Made by a program: the position numbers and the translations under genes. A stretch of DNA of 64,000 nucleotides from Rhizophagus irregularis (taxonomy: Eukaryota; Glomeromycota; Glomeromycetes; Glomerales; Glomeraceae): contig NC_089429.1 of the NCBI RefSeq assembly GCF_026210795.1, positions 2,232,001 through 2,296,000 of the forward strand, given 5' to 3'. The first letter of the stretch is position 1. Each line of letters starts with the position of its first letter. Below the pieces are notes generated by a model. The model was not told where the DNA came from. It did not search any database and saw nothing but the letters and a program-made list of their open reading frames with translations. This document shows positions 12,577 through 25,033 of the stretch, in pieces.

Positions 12577-13489
12577 ACACAATTCAAATGATTTATACAA
12601 TCTCTAAATTTTTTTAGTTATATAGATTATATATTTTTTTCATCATTTTATTATTATTGATTAATTAATAATAGGATTATGATGTTGATTAATTATTTTC
12701 ATTTAATTATTTTAGGTTTGAAACATATCCACCTTTGCTCACCATGAATGATTTGCGTTAATCTTATAAAAGTTTAACTGTTTAAATTGTCCGACAATAC
12801 GAGTCACGTCGCGCATATAGCCGATGGAACTTTAGGACCAGGTGTAACAACTGTAACATGTTAACATAATAATGATCATATGATTATACCGCTTCAGACG
12901 CTCAGTTATCCAATTAGACCAAAGTCATAAGGAGGTTCGTACTTAGTTTCACTTTTTTCCTACAAACAAATCAGTACGAATAATATGTTGTAAAAGGTCA
13001 ACGTTGATCGGACAGATGATGAATTTAGTATGTAAACAAAATATAAACAAAAATAAAATTAATAAAACTATTATATTTCAACAGTAATTACTTATAGTGA
13101 AATTATCAAATTTATAAATGTATTTATCTAACAAAAATGATTTTATACTTGTCAGCACTGAATTTGTGCATATAAATAAAAAAATAAATAAATATTGATT
13201 TCTTTTTTATTATTAAATTAACAAATAAAACTATAAAAATGCAATCATATTATACATATGTTCATCGAAAGAGTAAGAATGTTATTCAACTAGGATAAAA
13301 TGTTATACAATTATTTACAATGAACCTGGCATCGGAATTTTTTTACTAATAATATAACATTTTAACAAATAAAGATATTATAATAATATAACTAATAATA
13401 TAAATGACTAACAATTAACTAATCAACTAATATGTATGTAATAAATAGTATTTTAAAAAACCAGAAGAATAAATAAAAAAAAATTTTAA

Positions 13490-13945
13490 AGTATGCGATT
13501 TTATTGACCTCCAATTAGTTTACATTCAATTAAATGATTATGAATCTATAGATCGTGGATTAGGCTACAATGTTACATTAGAAAATTCTATTGAAGGATC
13601 AAATATTCCTTTTATCATAAATCTTTTATTAAAATTTTATAAACAAGATTTTAAAATTACGAAAATTACTTAAATTAACAACTAAAAGGAAAACTAGAAA
13701 ATCATCATTTTATATAATAGAAAAACAAATTAAAGAAATGAAATTCCATTAAATTCTAATAGTGAAGTAAATACTCAAGTTAAAATAGAATTATCTGAAT
13801 GGAATAAAAATCAAAATTATTGTTGTGACTATAAATGACAGAAGACATGTTGATGTTAATCATAAAATTAAAATTAAAATTCATCGTGAAGGGATTTTTA
13901 CTAGTATAAATATTAAATTAGACATAGTTTTTTCTGACTAGATAC
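13490..13945 (+). pseudogene. Decayed unrecognised open frame
   Basis: Consecutive readable pieces on the plus strand (FIDLQLVYIQLNDYE, RGLGYNVTLENSIEG, NIPFIINLLLKFYKQ, VNTQVKIELSEWNKNQN) are separated by stops and frame changes. This suggests a dead gene or element fragment of about 450 bp. The family is not recognised and it could equally be an exon scrap. Confidence 0.4.
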
Positions 13946-14341
13946 GCATTATATATATACTGTTATTACTATGTGCGCCTGACGTGACTAGTAACATGTA
14001 TAGATTTACGATATGTCACTGTCGCGTTTTAAAATGTTTAAATTATATAATTTATTTGAATTCATAATTTATATTTGATAATTATACATAATATTATATT
14101 TGAATAAATATTAAATATAGTATATATAATGACCAATTATTTGTTAATTTTTTTTCATTATAATTATAATTCGTATTATAATTATGATTATAGTCGTTAT
14201 AATTTTGATCATCGTTATAAGACGTTACTGTAATCGTTATTATTATAGTAATCATTATCGTTATATATAATTACGATTTTCCAAACAAAATATTTTTAAT
14301 TTCAATTTCTTCGACTTTGACACGATTGAACCTCTATAAAC
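13946..14341. other. TA-rich simple-sequence leader before the F-box gene
   Basis: From about 14155 to 14275 the DNA is an imperfect array of ttataat/cgttat words (attataattcgtattataattatgatt style). No gene. It may be promoter DNA of the F-box gene starting at 14342. Confidence 0.4.
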
Positions 14342-15874
14342 ATGATTGTAAACCCATTTTTAAATGAATTATTACAACTCATTTTTAATAACCTTGATGA
14401 TGATATTGGTTCTTTATTTTCATTATTATTTGTAAATAAAAATTGGTGTGAAAATGCCGTCCCCATCTTGTGGAGAAGACCATTGAGTTATGATCGTCAT
14501 AATTTTGAAGAAACAACGAAAATCAAAAAAATAATTCCAATACTTCTTTCACAAATCTCATTACAAGAAAGAATCGATTTAGAACTTAAAGATATTCCAA
14601 CTAAAACTATGTTTGATTATGTATCGTTTATTAAACAATTTGACATATCCTTATTAGATTGGTTAGTTTGTGAGAAATATACCATGGCAATAAGCAAAAC
14701 TATTTTTATGAAAACAAAAAGATTAGATGAATTAACATTTTTATATGAAGCATATGGAGATGATCTTTATGAAAGTATTTTTACATTACCAAAATCACAA
14801 ATGTTACTTAATCATATCACAAAGTTGAAGTTTAATTCTACTGGAAAATATTCACTTTTTCCTAATTTATCAATTTATGTTAAAAATATCAAATATCTTT
14901 CCATTAATTTTTCCTGCAGTAGTAATAATCATAAAAATGTTGTGAAATTTTTTGAGGATCTTATTGAATTTATTTCTGTTCAAAATAATTTGGAATATTT
15001 TATCATAAATATTAGATCTAATCTTTTTAGTATTATGCATATGGAAAAATGGAGAGGACTTTTCTTTAAACTTTCTGAATCTCATTCTATAAAGTATATA
15101 ATGATTAAAGGTTGTATTGATGGAGAACAAACTGATTTGAATTTTTTATCTAATTGTTCAAATCTTGAAGAATTACATTTAGATTCTATGATTATTGATT
15201 ATGATAAATTGGTATGCTTAGAAAATATTTATCTACCAAAATTATTTTCTTTCTCATTATTAGGTTGTTATTTCATTTCTCCGAAATATAATTATGTTTA
15301 TAAAACAAATTTATGGCTAACTTATATTACAGCATTTTTAATGAATCATAGTAATACTTTGAAGGAATTAAAAATAATTTTAATGCTCGAAACTGTCAAA
15401 CGAAATTATTTGAAATCAATCCTTGCCGATTTATCATTATATTGTCAAAATCTTACATTGATTGGATTAAACTTGGATCATATTTTTGGTTATTATGTAG
15501 AATATAGAGAGAAAGTTGATAAAGTTGATGAAATATTTTTTAATTTACCTAAAGAATTATTATTGATTTTTATAAGATCACTTCCTAAAACTTTAAAATC
15601 TCTTTCATTTGAAGGAGTAATTGAACTTGATTATTTAGAAGAAATTATAAAAAATTATATTGATAATTTAATTAATTTAGATTTCTATTATTATACATGT
15701 GTTAAAGTATTAGAAAGAGATATTGATGAAATGACAAAAAATAGAAAATTAAAACTTAGTTATGATAAAAAAAGAATTAGTATTAATTGGACATCAATAT
15801 ATAGATATTTTTTAGATTTTAATTACCCTTGGTTAGCTAGCCATTCAATGGACGGCAAAGTATTTAACTCATAA
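14342..15874 (+). CDS. F-box/LRR-like protein
   Basis: Single-exon 510-residue protein starting at the ATG at 14342. The N-terminus (FLNELLQLIFNNL, then LLFVNKNWCENAVPILWR) is the degenerate F-box typical of the very large Rhizophagus F-box family; it would bind Skp1 in an SCF ubiquitin ligase. The remainder is Leu/Asn/Tyr-rich with irregular LRR-like segments (NCSNLEELHLDS, LKSLSFEGVIELDYLEE) that usually form the target-binding horseshoe. No introns are needed. Only about 20 bp separate the stop from a TTAA-flanked miniature element. The substrate cannot be read from sequence. Confidence 0.85.
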   Translation: MIVNPFLNELLQLIFNNLDDDIGSLFSLLFVNKNWCENAVPILWRRPLSYDRHNFEETTKIKKIIPILLSQISLQERIDLELKDIPTKTMFDYVSFIKQFDISLLDWLVCEKYTMAISKTIFMKTKRLDELTFLYEAYGDDLYESIFTLPKSQMLLNHITKLKFNSTGKYSLFPNLSIYVKNIKYLSINFSCSSNNHKNVVKFFEDLIEFISVQNNLEYFIINIRSNLFSIMHMEKWRGLFFKLSESHSIKYIMIKGCIDGEQTDLNFLSNCSNLEELHLDSMIIDYDKLVCLENIYLPKLFSFSLLGCYFISPKYNYVYKTNLWLTYITAFLMNHSNTLKELKIILMLETVKRNYLKSILADLSLYCQNLTLIGLNLDHIFGYYVEYREKVDKVDEIFFNLPKELLLIFIRSLPKTLKSLSFEGVIELDYLEEIIKNYIDNLINLDFYYYTCVKVLERDIDEMTKNRKLKLSYDKKRISINWTSIYRYFLDFNYPWLASHSMDGKVFNS

Positions 15875-15895
15875 TAGTGTTTCCAAAATACTTAA

Positions 15896-16379
15896 TTGCC
15901 GATTCGTCTACTGCGTTACTAATAAAACTCGAGGATAATAGCATTAATAAAAAAAAAAGCGTTATTTCCACCCATTTCACAAACAGAAGTATCATAAACT
16001 TTCACCTGGTTCTAATAATAAAAATATTTCAAAGAAGTCTTTAAAAACAACTTTGAAAGCTAAAACTTATATGTTTCTAATGTAAATAATGCAATATAAC
16101 AAAATAAAATATTGAAATTACCTATATTTTAAGGTGTAAATCTGACGCGCGTACTGTACATAGTAAACTCATTATTTTGCATATGAACGTATAATTTTTT
16201 TTTTGCAAATTCTTTTTTTTTCAAGTATTTTTTCAGTATATCATATGACTTTTATTTATAGTTAATATATCGTCTATGAAAATATCCTTTTTTTTGAAGA
16301 TTGTGTTCTAGCACAAAATCGGCAAATTTAACCCCGAATTTTATTAGTAACGCAGTGCTGTTCTTAGACGAATCGGCAA
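15896..16379. mobile_element. TTAA-flanked miniature inverted-repeat element (484 bp)
   Basis: Ends begin TTGCCGATTCGTCTA and are near-perfect inverted copies at 15896 and 16379. A second block, GCGTTACTAATAAAA, is also inverted; the right copy has about 7 extra bases between the blocks. TTAA lies at both edges (15892-15895, 16380-16383), as expected for piggyBac- or Kolobok-type insertion. The interior is noncoding. TTAA could be read as part of the ends. Confidence 0.7.
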
Positions 16380-16383
16380 TTAA

Positions 16384-18493
16384 TAAATATAATTACAATT
16401 CTTTATAACATTCTTTATTAATATTAAATTCATAATTTAACAATTTCACACCAGAAAATTTGTTTGAATCATAAAAATTGAGTATTTAATGTTGTGCTGA
16501 TGAATATCATGCGAAACACTTGTGACCACAAATTTTCATAATGCGCATAAATAAATATATTATTTTCCGCTTCGCTCTCGGACGATTAAAATAGCGAAGT
16601 TGACGCTCCCGGTTTGGCGTCAGCATCATTTAGCATAACAGCTTAACAGAAAAAAAATATAAAAATTAATTTAACATTTATTATTTTAGTTTTAGATAAT
16701 TATTACAGTTTAAATGACCTATGTTTAATAAAAGTCAAAATTAACTTTTGCATACAATATACACATTTGTCCCATTTGAATTTAATCAAAGGAAAATCTT
16801 AATAAATAAATAATCTTTGGACCATGTTATTAATGCATTTAGCGAAATTAAAGATTGAATAATCATTAGATGAGAGATTAAATAAAAATTTTATTTTAAT
16901 TTTTATAACAAATCGTTACTATTTGTTGCCAAGTCTTTTAAAAAACTTGTTGTCACCTGATCACCAACGTTGGGTGCAGCAACATTGATCAGGGAGGGGA
17001 AAGGGAAGGGAAAGCGAGAGAGGGAAGGGAAAGAGCGAGAGAATAAAAGAAAGGGAAACTAGAAAGAGCGAGGGAATAGGAAAAGGGTTAGGAAAAGAAG
17101 GAAAACGAGAGGGAATACGCAAAATTACACACATACAAACACTACCCACCCATACACAACCCATACTCCCAACCTATAAACCGAAGAGAAGACCTAATAA
17201 AGAGAGAGTGAAAAAAAATCGAAGATTTAATAATTATTGAATCGAAAAAAAATTAAGGTATTGGGACAATAATATATTATTTATGTTGATATACTCGCTC
17301 ATGACAAACCCGCATTAAGATTGTGTTACATGTTATAATGAATGATTATTTGCATGAGTAATATGACTGATACGAGTAATATTTAATTTATGACAATCTA
17401 TATATATCAAATGAGTTGAATGTCGAATTTTTATAGCTAAAAATTCCTTGGATTATAATTCTGTTAAACCAATCGGCATCGTCGGCATCACTAATAACAG
17501 CCAATCACAAGAAGTATTCTAAGGAGCACAGATCATCTGACACCATAACTTATAGAAAACACTTTTAGAAATATGTATGTTTTTATTATCATTTTTTTTT
17601 TTATTATTATTATTATACAAAAGAAACTGAAGCACAGAAGCAGTAGGAACTACATGAAAAACAAAATTTTCTAGTTATCATTTAAATTACGAATAAAGAT
17701 TTTTATTTGAAAATTAATCACGTGAATTGGCTAGCGCGTAATGATTCATCAAAAATAACCATGTTGGTGTATTGTGAGTTGTTCCAATGTAGTGTCCATT
17801 AGCACGTGGATGCGTGCATCCATGGGTCAACTTGGGTATTTTATGTAGGCGGTGTGGTATATTAATTGTATTTTTGAGCGGATACGTAAGCGTACGATAG
17901 TTGCTTAACGTTATATTTTTCCGATTAGTTTTAAATACTGTTACATAGTGTTGATCCAAATCTTATATAATTTTTCTGAATAATAAGTTCAAAATCTTTT
18001 AATCAGAATTGAGTTATAGCAATTATTAATATTTTTTAGATATTTATGATGCGAACATTGTACAGAAATACTGGTCTCCTTCACTATAATCGGTACGATC
18101 ATATGTTTAAAATTTTGATCAAATTAAATTAGAAAACTTAAATTGAAATTTGCAAAATTTAATTTTTTAAAACTTGCACGGTTATGTCAAAATTTAATTT
18201 AAGTAAACGTAAAAATTATCAGGTCCAATATTTTTTTAGCGACAGCTATAACGATCTTCAAATACTTTTAGTTCATTAGAGGCGACCGTAACTTACTTTA
18301 GGATACGTAAAACGTTTTTTTCTAGTGTGTTAGGTAATAACTTTAAAAAAAATTGAAAAATTACAATAAAAATATCTTCTTTTAGTTAAATTACATAATA
18401 ATATTTTATTTTTTACAAAGGAATTCATAATCTAAATTATTAATCACATTATAATTCTATATCACACGATGACTAAATTAAAATAATATTATT
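16384..18493. other. Intergenic region with purine tract
   Basis: No gene supported. Two small hairpins occur near 16570-16625 (CTTCGCT/AGCGAAG and TGACGC/GCGTCA), likely remnants of a small palindromic element. The purine tract is listed separately. Short open frames at 16961-17164 and 17714-17959 lack codon structure. Confidence 0.4.
16988..17120 (+). repeat. Polypurine GGGAAA/GAGCGAGA tract
   Basis: About 130 bases are almost purely purine, built from gggaagggaaa, agcgagag and ggaaaaggg words. Low-complexity DNA capable of unusual structure; no coding role. Confidence 0.7.
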
Positions 18494-20382
18494 TTAAATC
18501 TGTCTTAAGGTGAGCCCTATTCCTATAAAAATAACTATAAAGGATAAAAAAAAATATGCAAATGCTCTACATTGCAAGGCAACCTTTTGAGATATAATTG
18601 GCTGAGTTTCTCGAGTTTCTTGAGTTTCCTTAACTTCCTGCTGGGTTTCCCAAGTTTTCCAAGTTTCCCAAGTTCCCTGATCATCTTGAGACATTTCAGA
18701 TATTAATTTTATCTTGGCAGCATAAACACAGAACTGGGAGAAGCGAACATTTAATATAAAGATTAACATCAAAAGTTTTTCTGAAGAACCTCAATAAATA
18801 ATAACAAAAATTTCATTTACCTCATCAAAGTAAATATACTCTTCATTGTTCGCACAAATTTTATCAAACCTTGCCTTTAGCATCGTATTCGATTTCACAT
18901 CTATCCCAATTAGATCATATCCCTTCTTGAATTCTTTGAAATCAATACGTCCATCATTATCTGTGTCAAGCTTTTTAAATATATGGGACAATTCATTATA
19001 ATAATGAAGAAGATAAATGAGACGTTCGAATTCATTGAAATCAATAAAACCATCCTAAAAAATTTGACGAAATAGGTATGTTAAACTTTAATTGATAAAA
19101 TTAAAATAATAAAAATTAATTTTCAACGAACCTGTGAAGTATCAGCAGCTTTGTAAGCCTGCATTATAACAGACTCATCTTTTGAGAGGTGTGGATATAG
19201 TTGAACAACAGCTTTGTTAATTTCATCTTTAGATATGATACCGTCGTTATTATAATCAAAGATATCAAAAATCTATTAAATAAAATGATTTAAGAATGGA
19301 ACATTAACTTCAAAAACTATTAAAGACGAAATTGACTATATTAGAAATAAAATATTTCTAAATACCTTCTTGACCTGATTCCTGCTTTGTTTCTTAGTTG
19401 TAATAACTGCTTTCTCGTTATAATAATGAAGAGCATCGATTAAATATTCAAATTCTTTAAGGTTGATAGAACCTTCCTAAGAAATTTAACATTGTGAACG
19501 TTAAATTCAATTAAAATAACGAAGTGTAGACAAGTTTACAAGACCAACCTGTGAAAATTTAGGTACTTTATCCTGATAAGCCTGCATAATGGCAGACTTA
19601 TTTTTTTTAAAGTGTGGATAAAGTATGATAACAGCTTTATCGACATCAGTAAGAGGTATGATGCCATCGTCATCATAATCAACGGTTTCAAAAGCCTATA
19701 GTAATGATATGAAAATAAAATTAGTAATGTATACAACGCTATGAAATATAGCGTTCAATACCCTTCAAAGGTTAAAAATACTATTAAGCTAAAAATACTA
19801 TCTAGGCTAAAAATACCATCTCAAGCTGCTAACTTACCTCCTTGACTTGAGTTGTGTCTAATTTTTCGGTAGTAATAACTGCTTTCTCGCAGTAGTCATT
19901 AAGTAAATTAATAAAATATTCGAATTCTTTGAGGCCGATTAAACCATTCTAGAAAATTTGGGGAAGTAGTAAAGTTAGCGTTAGGTCTTATTACGGTATA
20001 TAAAATGGGAACGATGAAATAAGACAAACCTTTGAACTCTTGGCAATTTTTTGAGCCTCTTTAATGATGGCAGTTTTAGTAGCGTGGTTATTTGCAATAT
20101 GTGGATAAAGTTCGATAATAGCTTTATCAATTTCGGCGAGGGAAAGACTACCATTTCCGTTATAATCGAAGTAGTTAAAAATCTATCATATTTATTGAAA
20201 TACTAGTTAAGTATTCTTGAAAATAATAAAATATTATCTAGAAAAAAAAATTATTGTCAGGTAATAGTTACCTTCTTAATTTGGGCACTGTCAAGTTTTT
20301 CAGAAGTAATAACCGCTTCTTCCTGAGTAGGTTTGCTGATTTTCTTATCACACTTGGGAATTCTGGTATATACTGTTTCCAT
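18494..20382 (-). CDS. Multi-EF-hand protein with C-terminal membrane anchor
   Basis: 415 residues from eight minus-strand exons: 20382-20272, 20182-20030, 19948-19838, 19695-19549, 19476-19366, 19272-19132, 19054-18821, 18733-18494. All introns are GT-AG and in phase 0. Canonical calcium loops include DYNGNGSLSLAE, DYDDDGIIPLTD, DYNNDGIISKDE and DTDNDGRIDFKE. Between them lie degenerate partner hands (NGLIGLKEFEYF, EGSINLKEFEYL). The exons alternate between 111-nt and 141-153-nt units, so the gene grew by duplication of a two-exon module. The C-terminus has a TWETWKTWET/KETQETRET repeat and one hydrophobic segment (FAYFFLSFIVIFIGIGL) ending the protein, so it is probably tail-anchored in a membrane. 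A calcium sensor is inferred; partner unknown. Confidence 0.85.
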
Positions 20383-22015
20383 TTTAATAATTGGAAATGT
20401 TTGAAAAAAAAATCTGGGTAAGTCTTCAGAATATATAATAATAGGCGTGATTAAATTAGCTATATATATATATGTATGCATTTTTTTTTAAAAAAAAAAA
20501 ATAGGGAAACCTTGATCCTGCAATGTTACATTAGAAGAAACGAGAGGAAATTTTTGGTGGTCCCAACATTGAAATTTCGGGAAGTTAGTCCGGATTCTCT
20601 AGCTAAATATGGTTAGCATTAATCCGTATATGGTGGGTATAACGAGGCAAAGATTACTTTAAAGAATAAATATTAGGGATTAAAACAATACAAAGATTTC
20701 ATTATGATCAACATCGCACAGAACATTCTTTGTTTTATGATAAGGCTGTAAACTCCGCTGATCACACATTAAAATAATTAAATGTAACAAACAAGTTTTA
20801 AACCCATGACAATAACAACGTTACAGGATAACAAACAACCTTTGTTTCATAAAACGAATCGACAGGAGTGAGGAGTTAAAACGTAACTTTATACATTATT
20901 TTGGCAAAGAAGAATTTATTTGTACTTGTACATGTTTCAATTGTTCTATTAATTTCATTAATCGACTTACTTCTGACGCAGCATCTCAATAACCTAATTA
21001 AATCTATAATCATATATTTATCGTACATTTTAGTTTTTTCAACTGCATGATAACCGCGAATATGCGGTTGTACTGCATACTTTCATGCAGTAGAAGTTTT
21101 TGTAAAATGTAAAGTCGGGATAAAAATCAAAATTTATTATTTTTTTTTTTTCATGGCGTTAAATGTACAGAATCTTGCATGATCCGAACCGAAAAAAAAA
21201 CTTTAAAAAGACAGCCAACAGTTAATTTTGTAAAACATTATTTTACAAAGTTTTACATAAAAATGTAAAAATGCAGAAGACAATTTTTAATAGAAGTCAT
21301 TTAAGCTTCGAGATTTTCCACGAACCTAAATTCCGATATAAAAGTTAGTGACATCATCAAACGGTTGGGTTACGCGTTAGAAGTCACGTGTTGAACTAGC
21401 TTAATATTATTTCATTTTTAAAAATTTTCATTGTTTATTCGAATACAAAATAATTAATGCTATTCGATTCAGGAAAATAATTATTCATCAGCAAAATTGA
21501 GAGAGCCGAGTTTGAAATAAGTGAAGCGACATTTTCAAGATCAAAAATTCCATTCACGTATAGATAAATATATCAATAATTTATTAAAATAGATAAGAAT
21601 ATTTAACTATTTTAAATTTATTTATTCTTAAAGAAATTGCAATCAAAGAATTCGTGATACGCATTTATCAATTAATATACAAAAAAAAAAATAAATATAC
21701 ATAACATTGATAAAGTATTAATGTATTATATATTTGAGAGACGTAGGTGGCGAAATACATGAACTTCTTAGTAAATAGCGCCAACTGGAATTGGGCTCCA
21801 ATTTACATTTCGTTTAACGATGTTTCTTATTGTCCTTTTTTTGTAATCAACATTGATGTATTGTTCGTCATCATTATACTCTTCAGTATAATAAAGTTGT
21901 GGATAGACGTAAAGACTAGTAGGTATCATACAAACGAACAAGTGCAATTTCTTACGAACAATATTCCCATGAAAATGACTGAAAGAGACAAACAGGAATA
22001 TGCAAATTCTTTCCA
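20383..22015. other. Intergenic between EF-hand paralogues
   Basis: Contains the 5' flank of the upstream EF-hand gene; its words cccaacattgaaatttcggg recur at 23877-23897 in front of the paralogue, so promoter DNA was duplicated too. A compact double hairpin lies at about 21043-21092 (AACCGC/GCGGTT and ACTGCAT/ATGCAGT). At 21960-22015 the former membrane-anchor codons of the damaged paralogue remain. Nothing else is seen. Confidence 0.45.
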
Positions 22016-23695
22016 TTATCGAGTTTCCGGAGTTTCCCGAGTTTCTCGAATTTCTCGAATTTCTCGAGTTTTCCATTTTTCCAGAGCTTCCAGGGTTCCC
22101 TGAGCATCCTGAAGCATTCCAGACATCAATTTTATCTTGGAAGCATAAATACAAAACTGGAAAAAGTAAACATTAAATAATATAATGATTAGCTTAGCTT
22201 CATGCGTACTAAAAGCTTCTCCGAAAATGATATTCATCTTACCTCGTTAAAAGGGAGTCGCCCATCATTTTTCTTGCAAATCCTAGCAAACTGTTCTTTA
22301 AGTATTGTATCTATACCAATTAGTTCATGTCCCTTCTTGAACTCCTCGAAATCAATATATCCGCTTTTGTCTACGTCAAGTTTTTTAAATATATGAGATA
22401 GTTCGTTATAGTAATGAAGAAGATCAACGAGATGTATGAGTTCTTCGAATTCAATAGAACCGTCCTAGAAAGTTTGACAGTTGACATATCAGCAGATACG
22501 TTAGGATTTATCATGTAAAATTATAATAATAAAAAAAAACAAACCTGTGAAGTATCAGCGGCTTTATAAGCCCGCTCAATGATAAAGTCATCTTTTGAAA
22601 GGTGTGGATAAAGTCTAGTAACAGCATCCTTGATTTCGCTTTTAGATAGGATACCATCGCGGTTGGAATCAAATATATCAAAAATCTATTAAAAATAATA
22701 ATTTTCATAATCTTTAAGATATTTTTATTTTAAAACTGTCACAAAAATAAAATATTTCTAGATACCTTCTTGATTTGAACCTCGCTTAGTTTATTGAAAG
22801 TAATATCTGATTTCTCGTTATAATAATGAAGAGCATCAATGATAGATTCAAATTCTTCAAAATCTATACGACCATTTTCCTAACAATTTTTTAACAGTAC
22901 AAATGTTAGGTCAAATATGTAAAATTAAAACAAAGAAAACTAAATTATAAATATGTTCAACCCATCCAACCTGCGAAAGTTTGGATAATTTATTTCCACA
23001 AACTTGCTTGATCGCAGGTCTGTTTTTTTCATTTTTAAAATGCGGATGGAGCATAATAACGGCTGCATCGAAATTAGTAAGAGATAGGTAATCCTCATCA
23101 CCAAACGTTTCAAAGGACTATCAGTTATAGTGATCGAAAATGAATTCAGTAGTTATAGAATACTTTCTTGATTATGAAAATTTATTATTATGGTACCTTT
23201 CTGACACGAGCTTTGTCTGGCTTCTCAGTAGTGATAATTGCTTTTTCGCAGTATTTATGAAGATGTTTAATAAAACTTTCAAATTCGTTAAATTTAATAT
23301 ACTTAATCTAGAAAATTTTGTGAATTAGCGGTATGTTTTGCTTCAATAAGTAATGTAAAACGATAAAACAAGATAAACCTTTGAAATATTAAAATCTTCA
23401 TAAGCTTTATCGATTGCAGCAGCCTTGGTAGCCTCCCCACATGCGAGATATGGGTAGAGTTCAACGACAGCTTTATCAACTTCAGCACGGGAAAGACCAC
23501 GCACCATTCCCATTACGATCGAAGTATTCAAAAATCTATCCCAATTATTGAAGATGAAAGTTAATACCATAAAATACCATCTGCTGGAAAATTTTGCTAA
23601 ATAGATACCTTCTTAATTTGAGCTCTGTCCGGTTCTTCGATAGCAATATCCGCATTCACTATTCTGTTACGCCTTCTGGGAATACTGTTAGCCAT
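22016..23695 (-). pseudogene. Damaged paralogue of the EF-hand gene
   Basis: Same eight-exon plan as the neighbour: 23695-23609, 23535-23379, 23307-23197, 23117-22970, 22879-22766, 22685-22545, 22464-22243, 22156-22016. Two lesions are visible. Exon 2 is 157 nt instead of 153: four extra bases near 23499-23502 break the loop DRNGNG..GLSRAE out of frame. In the last exon an in-frame TAA at 22016-22018 ends the protein after KTREIREIRETRET, before a still-readable anchor segment (FAYSCLSLSVIFMGILF). Hands such as DSNRDGILSKSE and DVDKSGYIDFEE are intact, while one (GDEDYLSLTN) has degenerated. Likely a pseudogene; a downstream start could still give a shorter soluble EF-hand product. Confidence 0.75.
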
Positions 23696-25000
23696 GTTTA
23701 TAATTGGGAATTTGTTTGAAAATAAATTTGAAATGATACTTGAGTGTGTCTACAAACTATATATAAATATATAATGAAATATGCAAAAATTTCATTGATA
23801 TATCTTAATATATTCATATTTTTTGTAGTATCACATCATAAACGTTATCATGGATAAAACGGGAATTTACTAATGAACCCAACATTGAAATTTCGGGAAA
23901 GATAATACGGTTCACGAAAGAAAAATAGTTAACAACAATTAAAATAACTAAACCATATTTGTCAGATATAACGAAGTAGTATTTCGTCACGCATAAATTT
24001 ATCTGGTGATGTTCATAATAACTATTCTGTTTAGAGTGAGTGACACAAGTTACGCTAAACATTACATAAATGTTCACGTAATGGTAAATGAGCATTTTAA
24101 TTTAGCCAAGAAAACTTTATTTTTAGAAATATATTATGATTTTAATAAATACATATATGTGAATAATTATCATTTATCAATAACAACAGTATTAATAATT
24201 ATGATTTATGACTAAAATGGGATTAGAATAACGAGCGTCAATAAATTCTTTATACTACGGTAAATAGGTATCTTTGTAATTAAATAAACAATGGGATGAT
24301 GGCTTTATTTATTAAACAAATATTGTAACGAACTTTCTATTTGAAATGTTTTAGAAAAGAATATTTATCATATATTATTTGTTAATTTTCTTTAATTTTC
24401 TTTAATTAATATTATTGACTATTAATCTAAAATATACATAATAAAAAAGATAAATTATTATATATTAGTATGTAATAGAATCTTACAAAATAAAAAGAAA
24501 AAAAAAAATTATCAAAATACTAATCATATATGTTGTATTATGCGTTAAGTTTCTTAGTAACCCTAAATTGGATCAAAATTATATTTAATATTGATGAAGA
24601 TTTAAAATTTAATAATTTAATTAAAAAATCTAATATATGTATAAATATATTTTTTAAAAAAATGATGCCTATAAAATCATTTTAATATATAATAAAATAT
24701 ATTACGACTTTTTATTAATAAAATTTCAGTCTCTTAACATTAAGATATTCAGGTTTTCGTCAGCAAATTATTTACTTACGTAAAATGCTGGTCCCGACAT
24801 CCTGTGACTTTACTGGTTAAATATAATTATATTAAACCAGTTGATCTAGGTTAAAGAGATATGGTTAGACTATAGAGGTATACTGAGGTATTGTTAGATT
24901 ATAGAGGTATACTTAGGTTAAAGAGGTATGGTTAAATTATAGAGGTATATTATTTCTGCGATCTAACTTTACTTCTCTAACAATATAGTTTTTCCTGCTT
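23696..25000. other. AT-rich intergenic region
   Basis: Upstream of the damaged EF-hand copy. Apart from the duplicated promoter words at 23877-23897 and the short tandem repeat at 24845-24950, nothing supportable is seen. Confidence 0.4.
24845..24950. repeat. Imperfect tandem repeat (ggttaaagaggtatgg type)
   Basis: Two to three imperfect copies of a unit reading aggttaaagagRtatggtta followed by a tatagaggtat segment, with period about 30-55 bp. Confidence 0.6.
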
Positions 25001-25033
25001 TCTCATTAGACTTCTGGACTCCTAACAGACAGA

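Larger units (their letters stand above)
10499..13489. other. Long AT-rich intergenic region with repeat relics
   Basis: No supportable gene. It holds the A/purine-rich repeat at 11870-12320 and the long hairpin at 12528-12576. Sequence after the hairpin matches the target site of the P-like element. The rest is AT-rich without codon structure. Confidence 0.45.

Noticed and set aside
12700-12960. Possible tRNA-like stretch (gttcgtac-type words)
   Set aside because: No A-box/B-box pair at correct spacing and no cloverleaf could be drawn.
17714-17959. Minus-strand 81-residue frame
   Set aside because: No intron signals, motifs or paralogue in the window; composition is not gene-like.
21768-22154. 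Minus-strand 128-residue frame with Asn-Ser-Arg repeats
   Set aside because: Out-of-frame reading of the last exon of the damaged EF-hand gene.
23814-24215. Overlapping short frames on both strands
   Set aside because: AT-rich noncoding DNA; translations are low-complexity with no homologous copy.
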